DNA from: a virus
Strand: one strand, 5' to 3'
DNA: 27,066 bases
IMG/VR virus record: IMGVR_UViG_3300022562_001373
Coordinates: 1-27,066 of that record
Positions 6,606 through 13,444 of this stretch are shown here, piece by piece. The notes under the pieces were generated by a model that saw only the letters and a list, made by a program, of their open reading frames with translations, was not told the origin of the DNA and ran no database searches. The position numbers and the translations under genes were made by a program. Numbering within the stretch: the first letter of the stretch is position 1; each line of letters starts with the position of its first letter.

Positions 6606-7832
6606 TCACTTGTTCAAATCACGGAGAGCCTTGACTGCAATAGCGTCCATTGCCGAAGGCACCGGAGAATGTGAAGTTCCACCTAGGCTGATATCAGGCA
6701 CCTGGCGTTGCTTGCCATAAGCTTCTGCCCAAGCCTTATGAATCTCGACTTCAGCTTCAATCTTCTTGCCTTGATAGTTGTCGGCCTGCATCGCCAATCT
6801 CTTGGCATCCGCTTCTGCCTTAGCCTCTGTCACAGTAGACTGCGCATTCAGCTTAGAAGTTTCTAGCGCCAGAGAAGCAACTTCCTTGTTCTTTTCTGCC
6901 TGAGTAACAGCAACAGCCTTTTCCTGCTCTGCCGCAGTCACAGCCGTTGCCTTCTGAACTTCCTGATCCCACTTTGCCTTAGCGGCAGCCGCCTTACCCT
7001 GTTGTTCCGTAGTAATTGCGTCCTGCTCTGCCTTCTTAGCATTCACGATAGCCTGCTGCACTGCCATGATAGCTTCTTGCTGTTGCTTGATCTGGGCCTC
7101 TACAGTTGGGTCATATTCGATATTGTTAATTGTAATGTTGTTAGCCGTAATACCATACGTTTGGATTGGCGACTCTTCCTCACGGGCTACACCATTCGGA
7201 GCGCCTTCCTTGATCTTTGGAGTCACAATATCAACGATCTTCTCTTGTCCAGTAATTGGATCGATTGTCTTACCTTGCTGGTGCTCAGTTCGGTAAACAC
7301 CATAGAGAATCTGATCGGTCATAAAGTTAATGAGGTCAGCTCGCTTTTCAGCATAAGACTCTCGGCTACTCATCAATGGACCGCTCATATAAACCCCTTT
7401 GTTGACCACCTGCTGAATCAACTCATGAGTGATAGAGTCCATAGAGTGGAAAGTCTTGTGAATCTCTAGCATCTTCTTCGGATCAGTGGGAAGACTGTAT
7501 CGAAGTGAGCCTGAGATATTTCCGTGTCCACCATCATTGAATCTCACCTTGATAGATTCATCTACCTTCTTACCTTCATCTACACGATTGGAGAACCAGA
7601 ATTGTGCGCTTCGCTTATAGCGAGTAAGTGTACCGAAATTCTCCCAGTGAACACCCGGCGTATCCCAAACATGTAGTTCTCCGCCAATCACATCCTGCTT
7701 GACTACGATTTCGTCAGCATCAACGGTGCAAACCATATTAGAAATAAGAACTAATCCTACAACCAATACTGCTACACCAAGACCAAGCTTAACCAATAAG
7801 CTAGCTATAGATCCTGCATCCTTAGTTTTCAT
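6606..7832 (-). CDS. SPFH/band-7 (prohibitin-like) membrane protein
   Basis: A 408-aa membrane-anchored scaffold protein. One N-terminal transmembrane helix (about 12-32, LLVKLGLGVAVLVVGLVLI) is followed by an SPFH domain with the usual opening (VDADEIVVKQDVIGGELHVWDTPGVHW, 37-63) and RYKRSAQFWFSN. From about 235 to 350 there is a long Ala/Glu/Gln/Lys-rich helix (KAEQDAITTEQQGKAAAAKAK and continuing) like the coiled-coil extension of prohibitins and stomatins, then a short loop-rich tail. SPFH proteins oligomerise at membranes and gather or protect other membrane proteins; prohibitins and HflK/C modulate FtsH-type proteases. In a phage the target is unknown. It is flanked on both sides by small membrane coiled-coil genes (4-nt overlap with the upstream one). 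Confidence 0.9.
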   Translation of the reverse strand: MKTKDAGSIASLLVKLGLGVAVLVVGLVLISNMVCTVDADEIVVKQDVIGGELHVWDTPGVHWENFGTLTRYKRSAQFWFSNRVDEGKKVDESIKVRFNDGGHGNISGSLRYSLPTDPKKMLEIHKTFHSMDSITHELIQQVVNKGVYMSGPLMSSRESYAEKRADLINFMTDQILYGVYRTEHQQGKTIDPITGQEKIVDIVTPKIKEGAPNGVAREEESPIQTYGITANNITINNIEYDPTVEAQIKQQQEAIMAVQQAIVNAKKAEQDAITTEQQGKAAAAKAKWDQEVQKATAVTAAEQEKAVAVTQAEKNKEVASLALETSKLNAQSTVTEAKAEADAKRLAMQADNYQGKKIEAEVEIHKAWAEAYGKQRQVPDISLGGTSHSPVPSAMDAIAVKALRDLNK

Positions 7833-8089
7833 CTACGTTTCTCCTGTTTATTATCATCTTCCTGATCTTGTAAGGCTTCATTATACATTTGACTGTAAAG
7901 TTTTTCGCGTTCCTTTTCCAGGCGAGCCGCTTCAACTTCTAATCGTGTTTGTTCAAGTCTTTCACGCGCTTCATCCAACGGATTCTTTTTCTCCGGGATT
8001 AAACGCCTGACCAACTTGTATAATGGAATACCAATAAGAAATATACTGCTAGCTAACAGTAGCAGCAGCAAAATCTGTTCGAGCCACAT
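7829..8089 (-). CDS. Single-pass membrane protein with coiled coil (86 aa)
   Basis: The N-terminal hydrophobic helix (QILLLLLLASSIFLIGIPLY) is followed by a basic patch (KLVRRLIPEKK) and a strongly charged heptad-like helix (DEARERLEQTRLEVEAARLEK). The positive patch after the helix predicts the coiled coil on the cytoplasmic side. Its ATGA overlap with the SPFH gene suggests co-translation; by analogy it could assemble with the SPFH coiled coil. No named family recognised. Confidence 0.8.
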   Translation of the reverse strand: MWLEQILLLLLLASSIFLIGIPLYKLVRRLIPEKKNPLDEARERLEQTRLEVEAARLEKEREKLYSQMYNEALQDQEDDNKQEKRR

Positions 8090-8098
8090 ATGTTTTCC

Positions 8099-8299
8099 TC
8101 AATTCGAATAAGTGAGCGGGAAGTCTTTTACAATTCCTTCTGTAATTATTTCCCAGTCGTCGGCCATTAAATCCTCTAGTCTAAATGGAATTCCATGAAG
8201 ACCGGCAGCGTCTATCCAATCATTGGCAAGGCCCGACATATCTGGGCGCCTAATTCTATAACCTTGAGCCATATACTTAGCAGCAGTATGAATATCCAT
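8099..8299 (-). CDS. Small DUF2829/Tad2-like protein (66 aa)
   Basis: The protein has the two ends of the DUF2829 pattern: an N-terminal helix followed by GYRIRRPDM (cf. the usual ALxxGxxVxRxxW) and a C-terminal EDLMADDWEII (cf. the usual LxxxDxxAxDWEV). DUF2829 includes Tad2, which sequesters the cyclic nucleotide signal of Thoeris defence. This copy is shorter than typical Tad2 proteins (about 80-110 aa) because the middle strands are reduced, so ligand binding cannot be assumed. GGTGA lies just before the ATG. It follows the trxA terminator and is 9 nt from the next membrane gene. Many phages carry unassigned proteins with the ADDWE ending, so the family call is moderate and the function is inference. 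Confidence 0.5.
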   Translation of the reverse strand: MDIHTAAKYMAQGYRIRRPDMSGLANDWIDAAGLHGIPFRLEDLMADDWEIITEGIVKDFPLTYSN

Positions 8300-8308
8300 A
8301 ATTCACCA

Positions 8309-8332
8309 AATAAAAAGCCAGCAAGCGCCGGC
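8309..8332 (-). terminator. Intrinsic terminator downstream of trxA
   Basis: On the minus strand GCCGGC-GCTT-GCTGGC forms a 6-bp stem (one G-T wobble) with a 4-nt loop, followed directly by TTTTTATTT. It lies between the trxA stop and the Tad2-like gene. Confidence 0.75.
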
Positions 8333-8338
8333 CCTCAT

Positions 8339-8366
8339 TTCATATTAAATTGTAACTTATAATCAA
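8339..8366 (-). promoter_or_regulatory. Weak candidate promoter between trxA and its terminator
   Basis: TTGATT, a 16-nt spacer, then TATGAA on the minus strand. It has the same spacing as the stronger promoters in the window but lacks the CCTATTT spacer motif. If used, its transcript would begin at or just before the hairpin at 8317-8332. Listed because genes downstream of the terminator otherwise have no visible promoter. Confidence 0.25.
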
Positions 8367-8367
8367 G

Positions 8368-8694
8368 TTATCCAGTTTTGGTCATAACAAAATTGTTAAT
8401 CTCTGCTAAAGAGGTTAAACCAACTTTAGAACCAACAGACTTACCACCATCGAAAAGCATCAAAGTTGGGACTCCACGAATGCCAAGCTTTGAGGCAACA
8501 ACTGGAGCATCATCGATGTCCACCGAAACAACCTTAACCTTATCTTGGTTTTCGGTTGCGAACTTTTCGACGATAGGCATCTGTCTCTGACAAGGTCCAC
8601 ACCATGCAGCACCAAAGTCAACTAAAACTGGCACTTCAGATTGTAGAACTTCAGATTCAAAATTATTATCATCTACATTAACAACATTACTCAT
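8368..8694 (-). CDS. trxA: Thioredoxin
   Basis: A full-length thioredoxin (108 aa), the same size as bacterial TrxA. It has the redox motif WCGPC (31-35), the preceding VLVDFGAAW strand, the cis-proline loop GVPT (Pro76) and the DGG turn. It would reduce protein disulfides in the cytoplasm using host thioredoxin reductase; phage thioredoxins commonly feed ribonucleotide reductase, although none is present here. It stands alone between its own promoter and a terminator, so it is the only clearly monocistronic unit in the window. The ATG has GAGG 7 nt upstream. Confidence 0.97.
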   Translation of the reverse strand: MSNVVNVDDNNFESEVLQSEVPVLVDFGAAWCGPCQRQMPIVEKFATENQDKVKVVSVDIDDAPVVASKLGIRGVPTLMLFDGGKSVGSKVGLTSLAEINNFVMTKTG

Positions 8695-8711
8695 TATAGC
8701 CTCGCAATAAG

Positions 8712-8739
8712 AACATAAATCCTATAAAATAGGTGTCAA
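8712..8739 (-). promoter_or_regulatory. Promoter of trxA with palindromic spacer
   Basis: On the minus strand: TTGACA, 16-nt spacer CCTATTTTATAGGATT, then TATGTT. The spacer contains the dyad CCTAT-ttt-ATAGG. It starts 10 nt beyond the stop of the MoxR gene at 8749-9855. Similar spacers occur at 2294-2321 and 18769-18796. Confidence 0.8.
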
Positions 8740-8748
8740 GGGGCGCCT

Positions 8749-9855
8749 TCACTTCTTGAACGTAACGTTTTCGCTTAGCTTGGTAAAGAGATCGAAAAAG
8801 GGCTTGCAAGTATACAACTTGTGGGCTCTAATCATATCAAAATCAAAAGAGTTATGTAATCCCATAACTTGGACTTCTGACTCCACTTTACATAGACGGA
8901 AAAAGTTACATAGGTTCTCTAGATATGCGAATTTATGCTTTGATTTGTCTTTTATAACCTTCTGTTTTGCATAATAACATGCAGAGACTACAAAGACTAC
9001 TTTCTCCGTTGGAACTAGGTCTTCGTAATTGAGAGACATCTCGCCACGGTCAATTAGTGAATGAACGTGAGGCTCAAATCTTCGATAATGCTCGTACCAA
9101 ATTTTGAACCTCAAACCCGCCTCACTCCCGACATAACCGGAGATGATTTGGGTGACCGAATCTATATCAGTCATCTTAAGGTCCTTAGCTTTTATTAAAG
9201 CGTTAGAGGCCCATGTCCAACTTCTAGGCGAAGGTGAGGCAAAAACTGAATCTTCTATTTTACCACATGCAAACGAAGGATCACTTCTCAAAAAACCTAA
9301 GATTAAATCGTGTATCTGATGCGCCTTGGCCCAATCTACCCATCTTTCAAAATTAAACTGCAAAATGAACTTGGCGCCTCTGTCTAAAAGGGCAGAACTG
9401 ATTTCTTCAGAATGGGCTCTTTCATTTGCTAAATTGCCGGTCAATATACAAGAAGCGGCGTTAATAGGAATGCCGTTGATTTTTTTGAATAACAGAATTT
9501 CCAATAAAGGGGCCTGAACCTCAGGCTGAGCCTTATCTACCTCGTCAAAAAGAAGAATACTATCCGGCTTAGTATTGGGCTTAAGTTTAGGCAAAAAATA
9601 AGGAGACTTGAAATTAATCACGTCTCCCGGCGTATTCATATCAGGATATCCCGCTAAGTCTGGCCTTTCGATTACACTAAGATTAACATAGTTGATCTTA
9701 TAACCACATTCTTTAGCCGCCTGTATTGCAATATCTGTTTTGCCAACACCTCGTCTCCCGAATAAGAAAAGATTGTGCCCAGACTGGATAAAAAATTTTG
9801 TTAGATTAAGTGCTTGTTCTTGATCTATTTCTTGTAGATTGAGAGAATTCGACAT
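8749..9855 (-). CDS. MoxR-type AAA+ ATPase (second copy)
   Basis: A 368-aa MoxR-family AAA+ ATPase: Walker A GRRGVGKT (33-40), RPDLAGYPD (64-72), Walker B ILLFDEVDK (100-108), sensor-1 LTGN (138-141), arginine-finger LLDR (156-159) and sensor-2 region SPSPRSW (207-213). MoxR ATPases usually act as chaperones with a VWA-domain partner to activate or remodel a target. Its paralogue at 22829-23950 lies directly upstream of a VWA protein; this copy has none nearby and instead follows a large helical protein (9896-10828). The C-terminal 100 residues differ strongly from the paralogue, suggesting a different client. It is the last gene of the long unit from the rIIA promoter. Confidence 0.9.
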   Translation of the reverse strand: MSNSLNLQEIDQEQALNLTKFFIQSGHNLFLFGRRGVGKTDIAIQAAKECGYKINYVNLSVIERPDLAGYPDMNTPGDVINFKSPYFLPKLKPNTKPDSILLFDEVDKAQPEVQAPLLEILLFKKINGIPINAASCILTGNLANERAHSEEISSALLDRGAKFILQFNFERWVDWAKAHQIHDLILGFLRSDPSFACGKIEDSVFASPSPRSWTWASNALIKAKDLKMTDIDSVTQIISGYVGSEAGLRFKIWYEHYRRFEPHVHSLIDRGEMSLNYEDLVPTEKVVFVVSACYYAKQKVIKDKSKHKFAYLENLCNFFRLCKVESEVQVMGLHNSFDFDMIRAHKLYTCKPFFDLFTKLSENVTFKK

Positions 9856-9863
9856 GTTTCCCT

Positions 9864-9898
9864 TGAGATATCACATAATCATATAACATGTGATCTCA
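9864..9898 (-). other. Intergenic hairpin spanning stop and upstream of RBS
   Basis: On the minus strand TGAGATCACAT and ATGTGATATCTCA pair over 11 bp with a 2-nt AT bulge and a loop of about 11 nt. The upstream gene's stop codon is in the 5' arm and the AAGGG ribosome site of the MoxR gene follows the 3' arm. There is no T-tract, so it is not an intrinsic terminator; an mRNA processing or translation-control element is possible. Confidence 0.4.
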
Positions 9899-10828
9899 CA
9901 TAAAGGGAACAAGATGTTTCACTTCTGGATGATTTTTATACAAAGCAAAAAACTTATCAATCAATAATTGATCTTTAGATTTAACAATACTTCGTAATAC
10001 TTCTTTCTTATTCTTATTTGATCCTAATGTTAGGAGGTATTCCCATTGTTCTTCTTGTTCAGCCCTTTTGAAGAGCTTGTCAATAATGTTAGGAATAGAT
10101 CCGCTTCGAATTTTGAGAATACTATTAAGTATGGAGGCACTGGCTATTTCAGATATAGGAATATTTGTATTGCCTAGTGCAATAGCAAACTGATCTTGTT
10201 CGCCATCTTTATAGAGGCTGTCCTCTAAGGAAAGCTGAAAGTTACCGCTTGTCCAATCAAAAGCACTAGCAAAGACCGGACTATCACTTTGCAAAGCTCG
10301 AACCAGTACCAAGTACTGATCTGATGCCTCTAAGTCGGCCATAATTATGGTAGAATTCCGCTTAGGCTCAAAACTCTCTTCCATTATCTGAAGAATTAAA
10401 GAATGTTTATTAATTCCAGTAAATGGACCAATCTTATCTGCTACTTGAAGTATATCTTTCGTTTTTGCGTATCTTAATTCTTCAAGAACTCCTTTTAGGA
10501 CGTGCCTTTCAACACGAGTATCATGTTTGTACATGAATTGGAATTGGTCAAAATTTTCATCATCCCTAATCATTTTAGAGGCTAGCCGCTTATTGATATT
10601 CTTACTAAAACGATGAGTATCTATAGAGCGCTCAAAATAATAAGCCAAATTCAATAATCGTTCTGGATGAATATTATTTTCTAATCTTTTGACTAGATAG
10701 CTCTCTAGCAAGGGAGCATACACATTATCATTTTCTAACAATTTATATAGAGGCTTGAGATTACGATCTGGACAATATTCTACCTCAAGCTCTTTAAGAA
10801 GAGCCTCAAATTTTGAAATCTTAAACAT
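9896..10828 (-). CDS. Large alpha-helical protein with HPEV-LVPF tail (310 aa)
   Basis: Not recognised. Starts MFKISKFEALLKELEVEY and is predicted by composition to be almost entirely helical, with short repeated helix pairs that suggest a solenoid. The last 23 residues (LIDKFFALYKNHPEVKHLVPFM) closely resemble the end of the 342-aa protein at 13445-14473 and more weakly the end of the 157-aa protein at 20605-21078. A TTG at 10861 would place the first 11 residues inside the Fe-S carrier gene; the ATG at 10828, 2 nt after that gene's stop, is preferred. It is directly upstream of the second MoxR gene, so it may be the client or adaptor of that ATPase (inference from order only). Confidence 0.75.
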   Translation of the reverse strand: MFKISKFEALLKELEVEYCPDRNLKPLYKLLENDNVYAPLLESYLVKRLENNIHPERLLNLAYYFERSIDTHRFSKNINKRLASKMIRDDENFDQFQFMYKHDTRVERHVLKGVLEELRYAKTKDILQVADKIGPFTGINKHSLILQIMEESFEPKRNSTIIMADLEASDQYLVLVRALQSDSPVFASAFDWTSGNFQLSLEDSLYKDGEQDQFAIALGNTNIPISEIASASILNSILKIRSGSIPNIIDKLFKRAEQEEQWEYLLTLGSNKNKKEVLRSIVKSKDQLLIDKFFALYKNHPEVKHLVPFM

Positions 10829-10830
10829 GA

Positions 10831-11166
10831 TTATACTGTAAATGAATGTCCGCAGCCACAAGTAGATTTTTCGTTAGGATTAACGAACTTGAAACCCTGT
10901 CGCATTAGGGTTTGCTCCCAATCTAATATAGCTCCATTAAGATATACTAAACTTCTTTTGTCTACGATAATTTTTACGTTATGGTGATGAAAAACCTCAT
11001 CTTTATCTCTTGGCGGATTATCTTCAAATTGAATAACGTAACTGAATCCGGAACAACCGCCGCCTTTGACACCTAAACGTAAAGCGGCATTGGGAGTACC
11101 ACGGTCTTGTAATTGCTGCTTAATTTTTTCAGCAGCTATTTCGGAAACAAATACCGTGTACTCCAT
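10831..11166 (-). CDS. A-type iron-sulfur carrier (IscA/ErpA/SufA-like), copy 1
   Basis: A 111-aa protein of the HesB/IscA family that accepts and delivers Fe-S clusters. The three ligand cysteines are present: GGGCSGFSY with Cys38 and STCGCGHSF with Cys103 and Cys105. The length and the GFKFVNPN segment before the last cysteines fit ErpA/IscA exactly. No scaffold (IscU), desulfurase or other assembly gene is in the window, so it would work with host machinery. A second member lies at 12890-13225. It differs in the N-terminal half (IAAEKIKQQLQDRGTPNAAL), so the two are divergent rather than a fresh duplicate. Confidence 0.93.
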   Translation of the reverse strand: MEYTVFVSEIAAEKIKQQLQDRGTPNAALRLGVKGGGCSGFSYVIQFEDNPPRDKDEVFHHHNVKIIVDKRSLVYLNGAILDWEQTLMRQGFKFVNPNEKSTCGCGHSFTV

Positions 11167-11180
11167 AATTCAATACCAAA

Positions 11181-11747
11181 TTATACGCCTCTAAACTTTT
11201 TCAGCGTGTGAATGAAAACATTAGCAATATTGCGGGCATCATCTACTCCACGGTGATGTGTGCCCTCTAGTTTCATTCCTAGATAATCTAGGGCGTTGTC
11301 TAGTCCCGGTTCACGCTCTAACCCATGGAGCAGGGTGAAAGAATTTTTAAGGTTCATGTGGCGCGGCCCGAAAGGATATTTCACGCCATAGTCTCGGCTA
11401 TTCCTTTCAAACATCTTACGGTCATAGTCGCCCCAGCTAATAAAAGTACGATTCTCAGAGTCATAATTCTTACGAAGGATAGCCATAGCCGCCTCGAAAG
11501 TTACGCCCTGATTAACATACTCTTGTGTCAGAGTCGTTAGCTTGGTACAAAACTTGCTTACCTTAGACTTTTGCGGTCTAATGATAATACTTTCGTTTTC
11601 TTTGATTTGTAGATCATTGATGTTAACAACTGCAATGCCAATTTCGATAATCTCAGAGATTTCGTTCTTAGGCTGAAACTCAGGTGGTTCCCAGCAGGTG
11701 CTCTCTACATCAATTACTAGTACGTTGGGGTCGAGTGTTCTCGGCAT
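11181..11747 (-). CDS. DEDDh 3'-5' exonuclease, ERI1/KapD-like
   Basis: A 188-aa RNase-T/DnaQ-fold exonuclease. The four acidic residues and general-base His are visible: VIDVEST (Asp13, Glu15), WGDYDRKMF (Asp109), and HHRGVDDARNIA (His165, Asp170). The opening VIDVESTCWEPP and the SWGDYD segment are typical of the ERI1/3'hExo/KapD branch, whose members trim RNA 3' ends, rather than of polymerase proofreading subunits. A strong AAAGGAGG lies upstream of the ATG. Its position next to the RlaP-type nucleotidyltransferase makes a role in trimming damaged RNA ends plausible, but that is inference. Confidence 0.85.
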   Translation of the reverse strand: MPRTLDPNVLVIDVESTCWEPPEFQPKNEISEIIEIGIAVVNINDLQIKENESIIIRPQKSKVSKFCTKLTTLTQEYVNQGVTFEAAMAILRKNYDSENRTFISWGDYDRKMFERNSRDYGVKYPFGPRHMNLKNSFTLLHGLEREPGLDNALDYLGMKLEGTHHRGVDDARNIANVFIHTLKKFRGV

Positions 11748-11762
11748 AATCCCCTCCTTTAA

Positions 11763-12881
11763 TTATTTGTATTGTTCTTTTAAAGACTGCTCCACCAGCT
11801 TAATACAAAGTTGATCCAACTTTTCCTTGTCAGGAACTTTTGGCAACACAGTACTGGTGACGTACAATTCGTTGAGTTCTTTTTCCTCACGATCAGCGAA
11901 TTCAATCAACTGCTCATAAGTCCAGGCCCCGTTACGAATGTCCAGTAACTCTTGGAAGTCTGGTCGCTTTACAATCACCTTGCCAGTAGTAAGAATCTCT
12001 CGACACATACGAATGAGTCTTACTAAGTGGTAAGCGTGTTTGGTATCGTACCCATACTTCTCTTCCAAGGCAGCACGAGCGGGGTTACGAGTTTTCTTCC
12101 AGTTTTGATACTGGTCCCATTCTCGTTTAGCTCCGGCATATTCTCGCTCAAGTTGCATTAGATGAATGAAGTTATCGTCCAATCCAATCTTACGAGCCGC
12201 TGCCATCCAGTGTTGGTCTGAGGTGATTTTCAACTCGGCCAACATTTCAGAGACCGTACTACGAAGACCAACCTTCGCTGATTCTTCCATACCTTCCATG
12301 AAATCAAACTGGAATCGATCCAGCTCTTTCTGAATTTCAGCCTGAGCAGCCATAAGCTGATCACTAGGGATCAAAGTCTGTTCAGGAAGCCCCATGCTCG
12401 CCCTAGTAGGAGGAATAGAAGGAGGATTCATGATCCAACGCTTATGAGTTTTGATTCGCTTAAGCTGTGCAACTGAGTAGCCCATAAAGGTAAACTTGAT
12501 CTTTTTGGACAAGAAGTCATTCTTGTGTTCCAAGATAGTCTTACCAATATCAGATACAATAAAGTGATCTGATGGATCAGTGTGCAAAACCTCAATGATG
12601 TTAGGGTTACAATCAGCGGCTAGATTAAAGAACTTTCTGATGTCATAGATAACAGCATCAGGATCAGGAGCCTTCAATTCAGCTTGCTCAAAGCGATACA
12701 TAGTGCCCAAGAAATACTTCTTAGGAGGAATCGCAATACCTTTAAAGTCCTCATCAGAGGTGGCTGTGTTGGTTCCGTAAGCGTGAGAGCCATGGCGCAC
12801 CAACAGTACGGTGTTGTCCTGAATCCAGCTCATATGCGGGCTTCGTTTGATAATAGTGTCTAATACGTGGTGCTTGCTCAT
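11763..12881 (-). CDS. RlaP-type nucleotidyltransferase (RNA-repair pol-beta family)
   Basis: 372 aa. The N-terminal domain carries the pol-beta nucleotidyltransferase signature GSHAYGTNTATSDEDFKGI, with metal-binding Asp43 and Asp45 and a probable third carboxylate at Asp79 (VIYDIRKF), followed by the family-typical NPNIIEVLH. The rest is helical with HAYHLVRLIRMCREIL, also typical. This matches the COG3541/PF10127 family named RlaP, proposed from genomic linkage to RNA ligases as an RNA-repair nucleotidyltransferase; its substrate has not been established as far as I know. In this window it fits with the ligases and kinase-phosphatases, though it is in a different transcription unit, next to an ERI1-like exonuclease. 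Confidence 0.88.
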   Translation of the reverse strand: MSKHHVLDTIIKRSPHMSWIQDNTVLLVRHGSHAYGTNTATSDEDFKGIAIPPKKYFLGTMYRFEQAELKAPDPDAVIYDIRKFFNLAADCNPNIIEVLHTDPSDHFIVSDIGKTILEHKNDFLSKKIKFTFMGYSVAQLKRIKTHKRWIMNPPSIPPTRASMGLPEQTLIPSDQLMAAQAEIQKELDRFQFDFMEGMEESAKVGLRSTVSEMLAELKITSDQHWMAAARKIGLDDNFIHLMQLEREYAGAKREWDQYQNWKKTRNPARAALEEKYGYDTKHAYHLVRLIRMCREILTTGKVIVKRPDFQELLDIRNGAWTYEQLIEFADREEKELNELYVTSTVLPKVPDKEKLDQLCIKLVEQSLKEQYK

Positions 12882-12889
12882 AACTTACC

Positions 12890-13225
12890 TCAAAAAGAAA
12901 CAGAATTGCCACAACCACATGAACCGGTGACATTAGGATTTAGAAATTTGAATCCAGCTCCAAATGGAGAGTCAACCCAGTCGATTGTAGTATCCTCTAG
13001 ATATTGAAGAGACAGCGGGTCTATAACTAGTTTGATAGTTCCATAATAATCAGTAACCTCTACTGTCTCATCCATATCTGATACTTGATCATCAAAAAAC
13101 ATATCATAAGTGAATCCGGCACAACCGCCACCAATAACTCGGGCGCGGACACTATAATGCCCAATACCTTCGCTTTCAGAAAGCTCCTTGATTTTTAAGG
13201 CTGCCTTTTCAGTAATTTGAATCAT
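12890..13225 (-). CDS. A-type iron-sulfur carrier (IscA/ErpA/SufA-like), copy 2
   Basis: 111 aa, same family and length as the gene at 10831-11166. Ligand cysteines are conserved: GGGCAGFTY with Cys35 and GSCGCGNSVSF with Cys103 and Cys105; the GFKFLNPN segment precedes them. The N-terminal MIQITEKAALKIKEL is the standard HesB/IscA opening, so this copy is the more canonical of the two. It overlaps the small acidic gene upstream by 4 nt (ATGA) and ends 8 nt before the RlaP gene. Which Fe-S protein the pair serves is not visible here. Confidence 0.93.
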   Translation of the reverse strand: MIQITEKAALKIKELSESEGIGHYSVRARVIGGGCAGFTYDMFFDDQVSDMDETVEVTDYYGTIKLVIDPLSLQYLEDTTIDWVDSPFGAGFKFLNPNVTGSCGCGNSVSF

Positions 13226-13440
13226 TTTGAATCCTTTTCACGAAATGGGTCCGCCTCAACAGTAATGGCTACCGGATCCCTGGACCTCTCTATAACAGGC
13301 GAATTGCTCCACATTTCTAATTCGACAAGGGCCGAGGCCATCGCAAATTGTAACTGTTCGTCCTGTTCCGCTAAAAGCATATCACCAAAACGCGATATGA
13401 CTAGCTGCTGCGTTTCGTAATCTAGATCATTCCATTGCAT
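13222..13440 (-). CDS. Small acidic hypothetical protein (72 aa)
   Basis: Not recognised. Starts MQWNDLDYETQQLVISRFGDMLL; the first 45 residues look helical, and the C-terminus is charged. It overlaps the start of the second Fe-S carrier by 4 nt and begins 4 nt after the stop of the 342-aa helical gene. An overlapping plus-strand frame of 67 codons is judged a shadow because all neighbours are minus-strand and coupled. Confidence 0.68.
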   Translation of the reverse strand: MQWNDLDYETQQLVISRFGDMLLAEQDEQLQFAMASALVELEMWSNSPVIERSRDPVAITVEADPFREKDSK

Positions 13441-13444
13441 AATT

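Noticed and set aside
7002-7469. Plus-strand open frame opposite the SPFH gene
   Set aside because: Antisense shadow; Leu/Ser/Cys-rich product typical of a reversed coiled-coil gene.
9888-9900. CRP-like operator TGTGA-N2-TCACA
   Set aside because: The CRP spacing is 6, not 2, and the element sits at a gene end with no promoter beside it; better explained as part of the hairpin.
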